A DNA stretch of 64,000 bases, from contig CAVOUB010000005.1 of assembly GCA_963699495.1 (NCBI GenBank), positions 372,001-436,000 on the forward strand, read 5' to 3'. Both the position numbers and the translations under genes were made by a program. The notes beneath the pieces were generated by a model, which saw nothing but the letters and a program-made list of their open reading frames with translations, ran no database searches and was not told where the DNA came from. How positions within the stretch are numbered: position 1 is the stretch's first letter; the number at the start of each line of letters is the position of its first letter. Positions 51,844 to 61,160 of the stretch are shown here, piece after piece. The stretch comes from JAIBJN01 sp963699495 (GTDB lineage Bacteria > Actinomycetota > Thermoleophilia > Gaiellales > Gaiellaceae).

Positions 51844-54555
51844 ATGGCCACCACGATCTGCGAGATCGACGGGCGTCGGCCCGCTGTCGCCACGGTTCGG
51901 ATCAGGCAGAACGGCGAGGAGCGAACGATCGCCGTCTGCGAAGAGCACCTCCGGGAGCTTCAGGGTCAGAGCCGCGGCGCGGCGCGATCGCCCTTCGGCG
52001 GCCGAAGCAGCCTCTTCGACGAGTTCTTCTCCGATTTCTTCGGCGACAGCCCTCTCGGCGGTCGCACGGCCGGCGACGGCGCCGGCATGACGACCACGAG
52101 GCCGCGCCGCCCGGCCGAGCAGATTGACGTCACGCAGTACTTCAGCGACGCCACCCGCCAGCTGCTCCAGCACGCCGCGCAGAAGGCGATGGAGTGGGGG
52201 AGCCTGGACGTCGACTCGACACACCTGCTCTGGGCCGCGACGCAAGACGAGGTCGTCCGGCACGTGCTGCAGCAGGTCGGCGCCGACCCCGCCGCGATCG
52301 CAGCGCAGATCGAGGAGGAAGCAGACATCAAGGAGCGCACGGACGTGGCCCCGTCGCTGTCGCCGGACGCGAAGGCCGCCCTGTTGGCCGCCTACGAGGA
52401 GTCGCGCCAGATCGGCGCGTCGTACGTGGGGCCCGAGCACGTGCTGCTCGCCCTGGCCCAGGACACCGAGACCGAGGCCGGCGAGCTGCTCGAGCGATTC
52501 GCGATCACGCACACGAAGCTGCGCAGCGCGGTCATCCGCGGCGTCGAGAGCGGCGAGGCAGGTGGGCGCCCGGCGAGCACGACAAAGACGCTCGACGAGT
52601 ACGGCCGCGACCTCACGGAGGAGGCCCGCCAGGGAAAGCTCGATCCGGTGATCGGCCGGGCCGATCAGATCGAGCAGACGATCGAGATCCTCTCGCGCCG
52701 TACGAAGAACAACCCGGTTCTGCTCGGCGACCCCGGCGTCGGCAAGACCGCGATCGTCGAGGGCATCGCCCAGCGGATCGTCAACGACGACGTGCCCGAG
52801 ACGCTCACTGGCAAGCGCCTGGTGGCGCTCGACATGGCCGGGATGATCGCCGGCACGAAGTACCGGGGCGAGTTCGAGGAACGGCTGAAGGCCGTGATCG
52901 ACGAGATCACCGAGAACGCCGACAGCCTGATCGTTTTCATCGACGAGATCCACACCGTCGTCGGCGCGGGAGCTGCCGAGGGCGCCATGGACGCGGGCAA
53001 CATGCTCAAGCCGGCCCTGGCACGCGGCGAGCTACACATGATCGGGGCGACGACGCTCGACGAGTATCGGGAGAACATCGAGAGGGACCCGGCGCTGGAG
53101 CGGCGGTTCCAGCCCGTGCTCGTCTCCGAGCCGACGGTTGAAGAGACGATCGAGATCCTGACGGGGCTGAAGGACCGCTACGAGGCGTTCCATCGCGTGC
53201 GGATCACGGAGGAGGCGATCGTCGCAGCGGCGGAGCTGTCCGATCGCTACATTCGCGACCGGTTCCTGCCCGACAAGGCGATCGACCTAATCGACCAGGC
53301 AGGCGCGCGGGTGCGGCTCCGCTCGAAGGCGAAGCCCGAGGACACGAGGGCAGCGGAGGAGGAGCTCCGCCGATTGGGGCGCGAGCGTGACCAGGCGATC
53401 TCGGCCGAGGACTACCAGCGGGCAGACGAGCTGAAGGCCCAGATCGGCGATCGCCGGGCGCAACAGGAAGGCCACAAGGAGGCGCGCGCCCGGGCGCCCG
53501 AGGTGACGATGGAAGACATCGCCGACATCGTCTCTCGGCGAACGGGCATCCCGGTCTCGCAGTTGACGCAGGAGGAGCGCGACCGGCTCCTGAAGCTCGA
53601 GGAGCGGCTGCACGAGCGGGTCGTCGGCCAGGACGAGGCGGTCGAGGCCGTCGCGGAGGCCGTTCGCCGTGCCCGCGCCGGGCTCGCCGATCCCAGCCGC
53701 CCCGACGGCAGCTTCCTCTTCCTCGGCCCCACCGGCGTCGGCAAGACGGAGCTCGCCAGGACGCTCGCCGAAGCGCTCTTCGGCAGCGAGGACGTGATGG
53801 TCCGCCTGGACATGAGCGAGTTCCAGGAGCGGCACACGGTCAGCCGGCTCGTCGGCGCGCCGCCCGGCTACGTCGGGCACGAAGAAGCAGGACAGCTGAC
53901 CGAGGCCGTCCGCCGCAAGCCCTACGCCGTGCTCCTCTTCGACGAGATCGAGAAGGCACACGCAGACGTCTTCAACATCCTGCTCCAGATCCTGGACGAC
54001 GGCCGGCTCACCGACTCGCAGGGCCGGACGGTCGACTTCAAGAACACGATCCTGATCATGACTTCGAACCTGGGAGCCGACCGCATCCAGGCCTTCGCAC
54101 GGAAAGAGTCGGGTTCGTTCGACGAGCTGAAGGACGAGTTGATGGAGGTGCTCCGGCACAGCTTCCGGCCGGAGTTCATCAACCGGATCGACGAGATCAT
54201 CGTCTTCCAGGCACTGACGAAGGAGCAGCTGAAGCAGATCACCCGGCTGATGCTCGACCGGGTCGCGCGGCGCCTGCGTGCGCAGCACATCGAGGCCGAC
54301 TTCACGGACGAGGCCGTCGAGCACCTGGCCGAGGTCGGCTTCGACCCCGAGTTCGGGGCGCGGCCGCTGCGGCGCGCGATCCAACGGGAGCTCGAGAACG
54401 AGGTCTCGCGGCTCCTCCTGAGCGGGGCGCTGCAGCCCGACGACCGCGTCATGGTCGACTACGACGACGTCCAGCTCACCTTCGACGTCGACAAGGGAGC
54501 CGCAGAGGCGATGGAGGAGGTCGAGGAGCCGGAGTCGCAGCCGGCGCACGTCTAG
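51844..54555 (+). CDS. clpC: ClpC-type ATP-dependent Clp protease ATPase subunit
   Basis: 903 residues. N-terminal TICEIDGRRPAVATVRIRQN and VCEEHLREL hold a Cys/His pair module not usual for ClpC. Then a Clp N-domain (about 110-240), AAA1 with Walker A LLGDPGVGKTAIVEG and sensor region, a middle domain with UVR-like SAEDYQRADELKAQIGDRRA, and AAA2 with LGPTGVGKTELARTLAEALF, RLVGAPPGYVGHEEAGQLTE and LFDEIEKAHADVFNILLQIL. It unfolds proteins for ClpP or rescues aggregates. GAGGAGG precedes ATG 51844. Flanked by tRNA-fragment repeats, so likely acquired; a core clpC is expected elsewhere. Confidence 0.9.
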   Translation: MATTICEIDGRRPAVATVRIRQNGEERTIAVCEEHLRELQGQSRGAARSPFGGRSSLFDEFFSDFFGDSPLGGRTAGDGAGMTTTRPRRPAEQIDVTQYFSDATRQLLQHAAQKAMEWGSLDVDSTHLLWAATQDEVVRHVLQQVGADPAAIAAQIEEEADIKERTDVAPSLSPDAKAALLAAYEESRQIGASYVGPEHVLLALAQDTETEAGELLERFAITHTKLRSAVIRGVESGEAGGRPASTTKTLDEYGRDLTEEARQGKLDPVIGRADQIEQTIEILSRRTKNNPVLLGDPGVGKTAIVEGIAQRIVNDDVPETLTGKRLVALDMAGMIAGTKYRGEFEERLKAVIDEITENADSLIVFIDEIHTVVGAGAAEGAMDAGNMLKPALARGELHMIGATTLDEYRENIERDPALERRFQPVLVSEPTVEETIEILTGLKDRYEAFHRVRITEEAIVAAAELSDRYIRDRFLPDKAIDLIDQAGARVRLRSKAKPEDTRAAEEELRRLGRERDQAISAEDYQRADELKAQIGDRRAQQEGHKEARARAPEVTMEDIADIVSRRTGIPVSQLTQEERDRLLKLEERLHERVVGQDEAVEAVAEAVRRARAGLADPSRPDGSFLFLGPTGVGKTELARTLAEALFGSEDVMVRLDMSEFQERHTVSRLVGAPPGYVGHEEAGQLTEAVRRKPYAVLLFDEIEKAHADVFNILLQILDDGRLTDSQGRTVDFKNTILIMTSNLGADRIQAFARKESGSFDELKDELMEVLRHSFRPEFINRIDEIIVFQALTKEQLKQITRLMLDRVARRLRAQHIEADFTDEAVEHLAEVGFDPEFGARPLRRAIQRELENEVSRLLLSGALQPDDRVMVDYDDVQLTFDVDKGAAEAMEEVEEPESQPAHV

Positions 54556-54659
54556 CTAGAGGCCGACCCAGGCGTCCGTTCAAAAGCTGACGTACCCGCT
54601 GGGCCGAAAACTGTCGCCTTACGAGACAACGTTACTATCATATTTGCAGGGTTTTCGTA

Positions 54660-54703
54660 AAGCCGACGCCCGGACTCGAACCGAGGACCCCTTCATTACG
54701 AGG
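54660..54703 (-). repeat. Fragment of tRNA-Thr(CGT), copy 2 of the 44-bp direct repeat
   Basis: Identical to copy 1 over 44 bp; both continue with a diverged ACGAGTGAGG. Just upstream, 54604-54658 is unusually AT-rich for the window, and CTTACGAG near 54618 repeats the anticodon-loop core. Confidence 0.8.
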
Positions 54704-54725
54704 GAAAAACGAGTGAGGGACAGGC

Positions 54726-54815
54726 GGGCACGCGGGAGCACGCCCGGGCACGTTCTCGCTGCAAATCAGCGCTTTCACGCTGACCTTATGTGGACGCGCG
54801 TGCCCGCCCGTGCCC
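54726..54815. other. Arm-type-like repeats beside tRNA fragment 2
   Basis: GGGCACG at 54726-54732 and 54746-54752, GAGCACG at 54736-54742, and inverted CGTGCCC at 54799-54805 and 54809-54815. Same motif and relative placement as near fragment 1. Confidence 0.45.
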
Positions 54816-54847
54816 AAGCTCACGGGCAGACGCAGGCCCTCGACATT

Positions 54848-55030
54848 GTGACCTTGCGGCGGTACGCGTCGAGCGACAGCATCGGTGCCTTCTCGATCAC
54901 TCAGGACTCCGTGATCGCCATCTGGAACGTCGTCCTCGGCATTAGCGTCATGCTCTGGGCCTTCGGCTACGCGCAGACGAGGACTCTCCTTTCGAAGAGC
55001 GAGCGAGAACACGCGACGTCCGAACCCTAA
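54848..55030 (+). CDS. Small single-helix membrane protein or remnant
   Basis: A 60-residue frame with LRRYASSDSIGAFSITQDSV and one hydrophobic segment (IAIWNVVLGISVMLWAFGY). GTG 54848 has no clear ribosome binding site. It lies between the att-like repeats and corA. It could be a remnant of a larger membrane protein; not recognised. Confidence 0.4.
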   Translation: MTLRRYASSDSIGAFSITQDSVIAIWNVVLGISVMLWAFGYAQTRTLLSKSEREHATSEP

Positions 55031-55086
55031 GGGGCCGCCCTCGCCTGGCGGGTGGAAGCGTCCTGCGGCAACCCTAGTCTGTTGGC

Positions 55087-56040
55087 GTGACGGAGATGCT
55101 CTCCGGGCTGGACGCCGGCGTGCGAGAGCGCGTCGCTGTGCTGCGGGAGCAGGGGCGCTTCTTCTGGCTCGACGTCTCGGTCGAAGAGACCGGCCGTGAT
55201 GATCTCATCGGTGCGCTGGGGGTTCCCGAGCGCGTTCTTCCGGCTCTCGCTCTTTCCGGCGATGCCTCCGCAGCACGGTCATTCCACGCCGATGGAGAGT
55301 CCGTCGTCTTCGCGCTCCGCTGCTATGCCGAGTCGAAGACACAAGCCGACGAGGCCGCGTTCCGCTTACGACCGCTCGAGGTCCGTGTCCTGGTCACCGG
55401 CGATTACCTGTTGACGCTTCACGATGAGCGAGTCTCCCTGCCTGCAGTCCTCGCCCCCGACCTGCCTGAGGAACGGAGCAGGCCATACGTCGTCTACGCG
55501 GTACTCGAGGCGATGCTCGTGACCACCTCCGAGGCGCTGGGAGAGGTCGAGCGGAGGCTGGATGCCCTCGGCTTGGCATGGACCGAGGGGAGCGGCGCAC
55601 ACGTATCGAGGAAGACGCTCCGTGCGGCCGGCTCGCGGCTCGCGACAATGCGGCGCTGGGTCAGTGCGGAGGAGGCCGTCTTCGCGCGCATCGGCGTGGA
55701 GATCACGGCGCTCCGCGGCTTCGAGACGCAGGAGGAGCCGTACTTCGACCGTCTGTACCAGCAAGTCAACCGCTTGCTGGCCTCGGTCGACGCCGCCGCG
55801 AACGGGTTGGCGATGCTGCTCGATCTACAGCTCAACGAGCGGGCGTATGTGGTGAGCGTCGTGGCCACCATCTTCGTGCCGCTCACGCTCCTCACTGGGT
55901 TCTTCGGCATGAACTTCGGCTGGATGGTCGATCAGATCGACACTCCGATTGCCTTCTGGCTGCTCGGGTTCCTCGGCCCTATCGCGGTGGCGGCCCTATG
56001 CTGGCGCTTCTTGGTGCGCCGGTTTCCTATCGGTGACTAG
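55087..56040 (+). CDS. CorA-family magnesium/divalent cation transporter
   Basis: 317 residues. The soluble N-terminal domain (FFWLDVSVEETGRDDLIGAL onward) is followed by a long helix and two C-terminal membrane helices. The signature GMN is present in LLTGFFGMNFGWM and is followed by the second helix FWLLGFLGPIAVAALCW. Forms a pentameric Mg2+ channel in the cell membrane. GTG 55087 lies 6 nt after TAGTCT, suggesting leaderless translation. A hairpin terminator follows. Confidence 0.88.
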   Translation: MTEMLSGLDAGVRERVAVLREQGRFFWLDVSVEETGRDDLIGALGVPERVLPALALSGDASAARSFHADGESVVFALRCYAESKTQADEAAFRLRPLEVRVLVTGDYLLTLHDERVSLPAVLAPDLPEERSRPYVVYAVLEAMLVTTSEALGEVERRLDALGLAWTEGSGAHVSRKTLRAAGSRLATMRRWVSAEEAVFARIGVEITALRGFETQEEPYFDRLYQQVNRLLASVDAAANGLAMLLDLQLNERAYVVSVVATIFVPLTLLTGFFGMNFGWMVDQIDTPIAFWLLGFLGPIAVAALCWRFLVRRFPIGD

Positions 56041-56048
56041 GGAGGCCG

Positions 56049-56079
56049 CGGCGGCCGGCGCGAGTTGCGCCGGCCGCCG
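56049..56079. terminator. Hairpin terminator between corA-like and hdeD-like genes
   Basis: CGGCGGCCGGCGC (56049-56061) pairs perfectly with GCGCCGGCCGCCG (56067-56079), loop GAGTT. It serves convergent genes. Confidence 0.8.
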
Positions 56080-56100
56080 ACTGCGTTCTGCTCGTGGACG

Positions 56101-56766
56101 TCAGCCATGCGTCACGGGCCTCGCGGCGCTCGGCCGCGGAAGCTGACGCCGTACGTCGCCGGCGAGCTTGCGCAAGTCGAGCGCGAAACCGACCTGCATC
56201 ACACCGACGACGATCATGAACGCGGCGATGAGCGCGATGATGCCGATTGCGCCCACGTCGGGCTCGATGAACATCACGGCGCCGAAGGCCCCCGTGACGA
56301 GCCCGTTGAGCGCGAGCAGCAGTCGCTGCCCGCCGCTCGCAGGAAGCTGGATCGCCGCGACGAGCATGATGATGCCGATGGCGATCGCCCAGCCCGCCAC
56401 CACGTACAGAAGCCCCTTTGCCGAGACGTCGTTCCAGACGAGCAGCACGACGCCGATCGCCGTTCCCGCAACCCCTTCGAGGATAAGCCAGCCGCGCTCG
56501 CCCGGCGGGAGCGGTGCGAGAAACGCTGCCAGACCAGACAGAACGCCTCTGACCAGTGCGTACACCGCGACGACGGTGACGATCGTCGTCAGGCCGATGT
56601 CCGGCCACAGGACGAGCACGAAGCCGAACAGGATGGCCGCGATGCCGTTCGCTGCGATGGTCTTCCAGGCGCGGGCAAGCGTGCGCTCGCCTTCGCCGGC
56701 TGCCTCGTCGATCTTCTGGCCGACCTTCGACTCGAAGGTCTCGGTTGGTGTCGAGTCAGTCGTCAT
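56101..56766 (-). CDS. HdeD-family (DUF308) membrane protein
   Basis: 221 residues. A polar N-terminus (about 35) is followed by six helices in three similar pairs: AILFGFVLVLWPDIGLTTIV, LEGVAGTAIGVVLLVWNDVS and ALNGLVTGAFGAVMFIEPDV, the pattern of HdeD/DUF308 proteins connected with acid or general stress in enterobacteria. ATG 56766. The next gene upstream on the strand ends 11 nt away, so the two form an operon. Confidence 0.88.
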   Translation of the reverse strand: MTTDSTPTETFESKVGQKIDEAAGEGERTLARAWKTIAANGIAAILFGFVLVLWPDIGLTTIVTVVAVYALVRGVLSGLAAFLAPLPPGERGWLILEGVAGTAIGVVLLVWNDVSAKGLLYVVAGWAIAIGIIMLVAAIQLPASGGQRLLLALNGLVTGAFGAVMFIEPDVGAIGIIALIAAFMIVVGVMQVGFALDLRKLAGDVRRQLPRPSAARPVTHG

Positions 56767-56777
56767 CTCTTTCCTCC

Positions 56778-57302
56778 TCAGTGGAACTTCACTGCCGCCT
56801 CGCGGACCTTCCGCTCGAGGTCGTCGAGCGCTTCCGTGACGCGGTTCTTCTGCTCTTGCCAGGCGTCGGCCGATGTCGCGATCAGACGCTCGGCCACCCG
56901 GTTGCGCGCCTGCCTGAGTTCGGCGATCTCCGTCTCGGCCTGCCCGCGGACGTCTTGTGCCTTCGTCGCTGCGCGCGTCTGGAGCCGCTCGATCGCGCCA
57001 TCCCAGTCGCGCAGCTCCGCCTCGACCGCCTGCGCGAACGACGTCGCGTCGGCGGCGGTCTCGGAGGCCAGTCGGTTCTCGGCGATCGTGATGTCGAGCT
57101 CGAGTTGCCGGAGCTTCTCGTCGACTGCCTCGGCCCGCTCGCGGACGGCTGCCCGCGCAGATGCCTCCTGCTCGCGCAGCACGTCCAACCTCGCCTGCAG
57201 ATGCGCTCGAGTCTCGGCCGTGCCGCTGTCGGCGCTGGCCTCCAGGTCGTCGATGTGCCGGCGGATCTCCGCCAGCACCTCGTCGGTCGTCTTCGTCGCC
57301 AC
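56778..57302 (-). CDS. Coiled-coil hypothetical protein
   Basis: 174 residues, almost wholly helical and heptad-rich: RRHIDDLEASADSGTAETR, LQARLDVLREQEASARAAV, EKLRQLELDITIAENRLASE and RNRVAERLIATSADAWQEQK. No membrane segment or catalytic motif. AGGAGGT precedes GTG 57302 at 4-nt spacing. Placed directly before hdeD; likely a structural or stress partner. Function unknown. Confidence 0.75.
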   Translation of the reverse strand: MATKTTDEVLAEIRRHIDDLEASADSGTAETRAHLQARLDVLREQEASARAAVRERAEAVDEKLRQLELDITIAENRLASETAADATSFAQAVEAELRDWDGAIERLQTRAATKAQDVRGQAETEIAELRQARNRVAERLIATSADAWQEQKNRVTEALDDLERKVREAAVKFH

Positions 57303-57425
57303 GCGTACCTCCTGTCGTTGTCGGATCGACTCGACGGCAAGGCTCCCGTACGCGACTGCCAACGCCCTGCCACGGACAAGGCCCTCGCTGCCACTCACGG
57401 GGGGCGGAGGACGGATGGACGCGGG

Positions 57426-60335
57426 CTAGGACGTCGCTGTGGTCTCGGCGCCCGCCGACACGTCCGCCGTCACTCGGGAGGGCTGCCCGAGGTCGTCGAG
57501 GCCGACGCGGGCGGCCGCGTCCGGGTCTTCCGCAAGCGCCAGGAACAGGCTCTCGCGAGCTCCGCGAGGCCGGGGCTTGTCGAACAGCTCGAGCACGTCC
57601 CGATACAGCGCCTCGGCGGTCTCGGCGTCGCCGGCGGCGGCGAGGACGCGGGCCAGCCGCACGCGCGCGTGTGCTGCGGCCCACGGTGACCGTGCCGCCT
57701 CCGCGGCGGCAAGCGCCTGGCGCTCGAGCTCCTCGGCGTCCCGCAGGTCTCCGCTCGCGAATGCGTTCCAGCCGAGTCCGGCCAGGGCGAAGGAAGCGTG
57801 GTCCGCGAACCCGGCGCGGTCCGCGAGCTCGAATGCGCGCTGGTACGTCTCTGCCGCGGCGTTGCGGTCGCTCCGCCGCTCGGCGACCCACGCCTCGAGC
57901 AGCATCGCAGGCACCTGAAACGCGTCGAACCCGATCGCGTCGGCGTGGCGGTAGGCGTCCGCAGCCATGGCGGCGACCGTGGAGACGTCGCCGGCGCAAG
58001 CGGCGACCTGCCCACGTAGGAGGCTGCTCGCCGCCATGCTCCAGTCGTCTCCGGTCGCCTGGAGGCGCTCATTCGCCTCCTCCGCCAGGTGGAGGGCCCG
58101 CTCACAGTCGCCGGATCTCGCGACGGCGAGCGAGAGCGCAGCCTCGAGGAGCCCTGGCTCCGGTGATCGCGGCTCGCTGGCGGCGAGCGCGCGTTCGCCG
58201 ACCGCGATCGCCGCGTCGAGGTCGAGCTCCTCCGTCGCGAGGTAGCAAAGGAACGCCTCCAGCTCGAGTCTGAGCGCGACCGGTGCATCCTCGGACGCGG
58301 AAGCGAGCGCGAGCTCGACGAAGCGGCGTCCCTCCGAGACACGCTCCGCGAGCGTGAAGTACCAGGTGAGCGTTCCTAGTCGCCCCGCGATGCCGGCGTC
58401 GGGCGCCTCGTGCGCGTACCTGAGTGCGGCCCAGACGTTGTCGTGCTCGAGCTCGACGCGTTCGACCCACGCGCGCCAATCGGATCCTCGTAGCGCGCCG
58501 TGCGCGGTGTCCGCCAGCGTGGCGAAGTACTCCGCGTGAGCCTTCCGGGCGGCGGCGAGGCCGCCGCCTTCGTCGAGGCGCTCGAGCGCGTAGTCTCTGA
58601 CCGTGTCGAGCAGGTCGTAGCGCGCGTCGGTGCTCGGGAACGAGACGGTGACGATGGACTTGTCGACCAGCGTGCCGAGCAGCTGCACGACCGTCATCTC
58701 CTCGAGCCCGTGGCCGGCGCCCGCCGCGACGAGCGCGGGCAGAGGCGCACCCCCTCGATGCACCGCAACATGGTGGAGCAGGGTCTTCTCGTCCGCATGC
58801 AGGAGGTCGTAGCTCCATTCGACGAGCGTCCCGAGCGCGGCCCGGCCAGGGTCGGAGGTCGACTGCTCGCGGAGGAGATCCAGGCGGCGCTCGACGAGCG
58901 CGAGGAGCTCAGCGAGCCCGAGCACGTTGACGCGCGCGGCGGCGAGCTCGATCGCGAGCGGTAGGCCGTCGACGAGTCGGCTGATCTCCGCGGCGAGCCA
59001 GGCGTCCTCCTCCGTCAGCTCGAAGCCAGGGCGCGCCGCTCGCGCACGCGCGGTGAAGAGCTCCACGGCAGGAGCGCCGACCGCGTCGCCCCCATCGCGG
59101 TCCGCCAGCCGGAGAGGGTCGACGACGACTCTCACCTCTCCCACGACTTGGAGCACCTCGCGGCTGGTGGCGAGCACCCGCACACCAGGGCAGTCGGCGA
59201 GAATGGCCGAAACGACGCGCGCGGTCTCCTCGCGGACGTGCTCGCAGGCGTCGAGAACGAGGATCGCGTCGGTTTCACGAAGGCGCCCGACGGTGCGCGC
59301 GAGCAGGTCGACGCCGCGCACGTCGAGGGACTGCGCGACGAGGCGGACGACGTCGGCGCCGTTTGCCGCGCGCGCGAGATCGACGTGCCAGGCTCCGTCA
59401 CGGAGCTCGCTCTCGACCGATCGCACCGCCTCGACGGCGAGTCGGCTCTTGCCGACCCCGGGCGGCCCGGTCAGCGTCACGAGGCGGTGCTCCCGCAGGA
59501 GCTCGACCACCCGGCCGAGGTCCGCCTCGCGGTCGATGAACGACGTCGACGGGGCGGGCAAGTTGCCGCGCCTCGGCGCAGGCGGGACCGGCGCGATCGC
59601 CGGGTCGTGCGCGAGGATCGCCTCCTGGAGGCGCCGTAGCTCCGGACCGGGCTCGAGCGCCAACTGCTCCGAGAGGACCCGCCGGGCCTCCTGGTAGACC
59701 TCGAGGGCGTCCGCCTGGCGGCCGCTTCGGTAGAGCGCCAGCATCAACTGCCCCCACAGCCGCTCGCGGAACGGGCTCTCCTCGAGCGAAGCGCGTATTG
59801 CGGGCACGAGATCGGCGTGCTCGCCGAGCGCGAGCTCCGCCTCGAAGCGCTCTTCCAGCGCGTCGAGCCGAAGCGCGTCCAGCCGCCCGGCCTCCGCCGT
59901 GGCCCACGTGGACTGGGGAAGACCGAGCAAGGCAGGGCCGCGCCAGAGGGAAAGCGCCTCCGCGATCGAGTCCGCGGCTCCGCGCGCATCGCCGGCGCGA
60001 AGAGCGGCGCGCGCAGCGGCGAGCAGCTCCTCGAACTCGCTGGCGTCCACGACTGCGCCTTCGAGCGCGTACCCGTCTGCGGCGAGCCGGATCGCGTCCG
60101 CCCCGAGTGCCCGGCGCAGCCGGGTCACGTGGTGCTGGACAGCGTTTCGAGGCGCTGCTGGAAGGTCGCTTCCCCACAGCGCCTCGACCAGCGTATCCGT
60201 CGCCACGACTCGACCCCCACGCAGCGCCAAGCACGCGACGAGCGCCTGCCTCTTGGCGCCCGGCACGTCCACTGGTTCCCCGCCCAGGGTCACCTCGAAC
60301 GGGCCCAGCAGCCGAACTCGCAGCCTCGCCGTCAC
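57426..60335 (-). CDS. SARP/AfsR-type transcriptional regulator
   Basis: 969 residues. N-terminal winged-helix domain (RLRVRLLGPFEVTLGGEPVD; WGSDLPAAPRNAVQHHVTRL) and BTAD (SLWRGPALLGLPQSTWA...; LMLALYRSGRQADALEVYQE). Then an NB-ARC/AAA ATPase with VTLTGPPGVGKSRLAVEAV and ILVLDACEHV, and a C-terminal TPR-like region (AYRHADAIGFDAFQVPAMLL). AfsR-type regulators activate secondary-metabolism or stress genes in response to nucleotide and kinase inputs. AAGGAGG lies 6-9 nt before GTG 60335. Target is unknown; neighbours on both strands are possible. Confidence 0.9.
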   Translation of the reverse strand: MTARLRVRLLGPFEVTLGGEPVDVPGAKRQALVACLALRGGRVVATDTLVEALWGSDLPAAPRNAVQHHVTRLRRALGADAIRLAADGYALEGAVVDASEFEELLAAARAALRAGDARGAADSIAEALSLWRGPALLGLPQSTWATAEAGRLDALRLDALEERFEAELALGEHADLVPAIRASLEESPFRERLWGQLMLALYRSGRQADALEVYQEARRVLSEQLALEPGPELRRLQEAILAHDPAIAPVPPAPRRGNLPAPSTSFIDREADLGRVVELLREHRLVTLTGPPGVGKSRLAVEAVRSVESELRDGAWHVDLARAANGADVVRLVAQSLDVRGVDLLARTVGRLRETDAILVLDACEHVREETARVVSAILADCPGVRVLATSREVLQVVGEVRVVVDPLRLADRDGGDAVGAPAVELFTARARAARPGFELTEEDAWLAAEISRLVDGLPLAIELAAARVNVLGLAELLALVERRLDLLREQSTSDPGRAALGTLVEWSYDLLHADEKTLLHHVAVHRGGAPLPALVAAGAGHGLEEMTVVQLLGTLVDKSIVTVSFPSTDARYDLLDTVRDYALERLDEGGGLAAARKAHAEYFATLADTAHGALRGSDWRAWVERVELEHDNVWAALRYAHEAPDAGIAGRLGTLTWYFTLAERVSEGRRFVELALASASEDAPVALRLELEAFLCYLATEELDLDAAIAVGERALAASEPRSPEPGLLEAALSLAVARSGDCERALHLAEEANERLQATGDDWSMAASSLLRGQVAACAGDVSTVAAMAADAYRHADAIGFDAFQVPAMLLEAWVAERRSDRNAAAETYQRAFELADRAGFADHASFALAGLGWNAFASGDLRDAEELERQALAAAEAARSPWAAAHARVRLARVLAAAGDAETAEALYRDVLELFDKPRPRGARESLFLALAEDPDAAARVGLDDLGQPSRVTADVSAGAETTATS

Positions 60336-60596
60336 ACGTAGGGCCTCCTTGCCCAGGCCAGTCTCCCACACCCCGCTCGAGGATGCGAGCGGGGCCGGCC
60401 GCGGGAAGCGCTACGTCATCCACAATCCGTGCCGCACCGCTCTGCGCCGATGCCGCTCTGAAGTCGCGGCGACAGTGGCTGCCGCCGGCGAACACGGCCA
60501 GGCGTCGCGTACGGCAGTGGAGGACGCGCCGCGCGGCAGCAGCATGGCAGCCGCGCCCGGGATCCTCGGCGCGATCCAACGAGGAAAGGAGACGTG

Positions 60597-61121
60597 ATGA
60601 GCAGCACACTCATCGGGACACAGACGGCGGTCGAGTGGTGGACGATCGATCCGACCCGGACGACGGTCGAGTTCGAAGTCGAGCACTTCTGGGGCCTGCA
60701 CACAGTGCGCGGGCGCTTCCCCCGGTTCGACGGCGTGTACTTCCTGGGCCCGGCCGGCCCTGAGATCGAACTGACGATCGAAGCAGGGAGCGTCGAAACC
60801 GGGAACTCGGTGCGCGACAGGCATCTCCGGTCTGCCGACTTCTTCGACGTGGACGAGCATCCGCAGGTGCGGTTCACGTCCACTCAGGTCGTCGGGCTCG
60901 GGAACGGCCAGGTACGGGTGAGCGGCGAGCTGGACGTAGCCGGCACGAGCGTTCCTCTCTCGTTCGACGCATCGGTGCGGATGATCGGCGCCGACCTCGA
61001 GCTGGAGGCGACGACGACGGTCGATCAGCGCGGGTTCGGCCTGAACCAGGGCCCACTTCGCAACATCCGGCCGCCCACGAAGCTGCACGTGCGGGGTCAC
61101 CTCGTACGACAGCCCGACTAG
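60597..61121 (+). CDS. YceI-family protein
   Basis: 174 residues without signal peptide. The lipocalin-like barrel has WTIDPTRTTVEFEVEHFWGL, HTVRGRFPRFDGVYFLGPAG, VETGNSVRDRHLRSADFFDV and HPQVRFTSTQ. YceI proteins bind polyisoprenoid-type ligands in a hydrophobic cavity; the physiological role is unclear. AAAGGAGACGTG precedes ATG 60597. It lies alone on this strand between SARP and DAGK-like genes. Confidence 0.92.
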   Translation: MSSTLIGTQTAVEWWTIDPTRTTVEFEVEHFWGLHTVRGRFPRFDGVYFLGPAGPEIELTIEAGSVETGNSVRDRHLRSADFFDVDEHPQVRFTSTQVVGLGNGQVRVSGELDVAGTSVPLSFDASVRMIGADLELEATTTVDQRGFGLNQGPLRNIRPPTKLHVRGHLVRQPD

Positions 61122-61160
61122 CGGTCTCCCGCGACGGCGCAGACGCGACGATCTGCGCCG

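Noticed and set aside
54644..54847. N-terminal extension of the small ORF ending at 55030
   Set aside because: It would translate the tRNA fragment and arm repeats; only the part from about 54848 looks protein-like.
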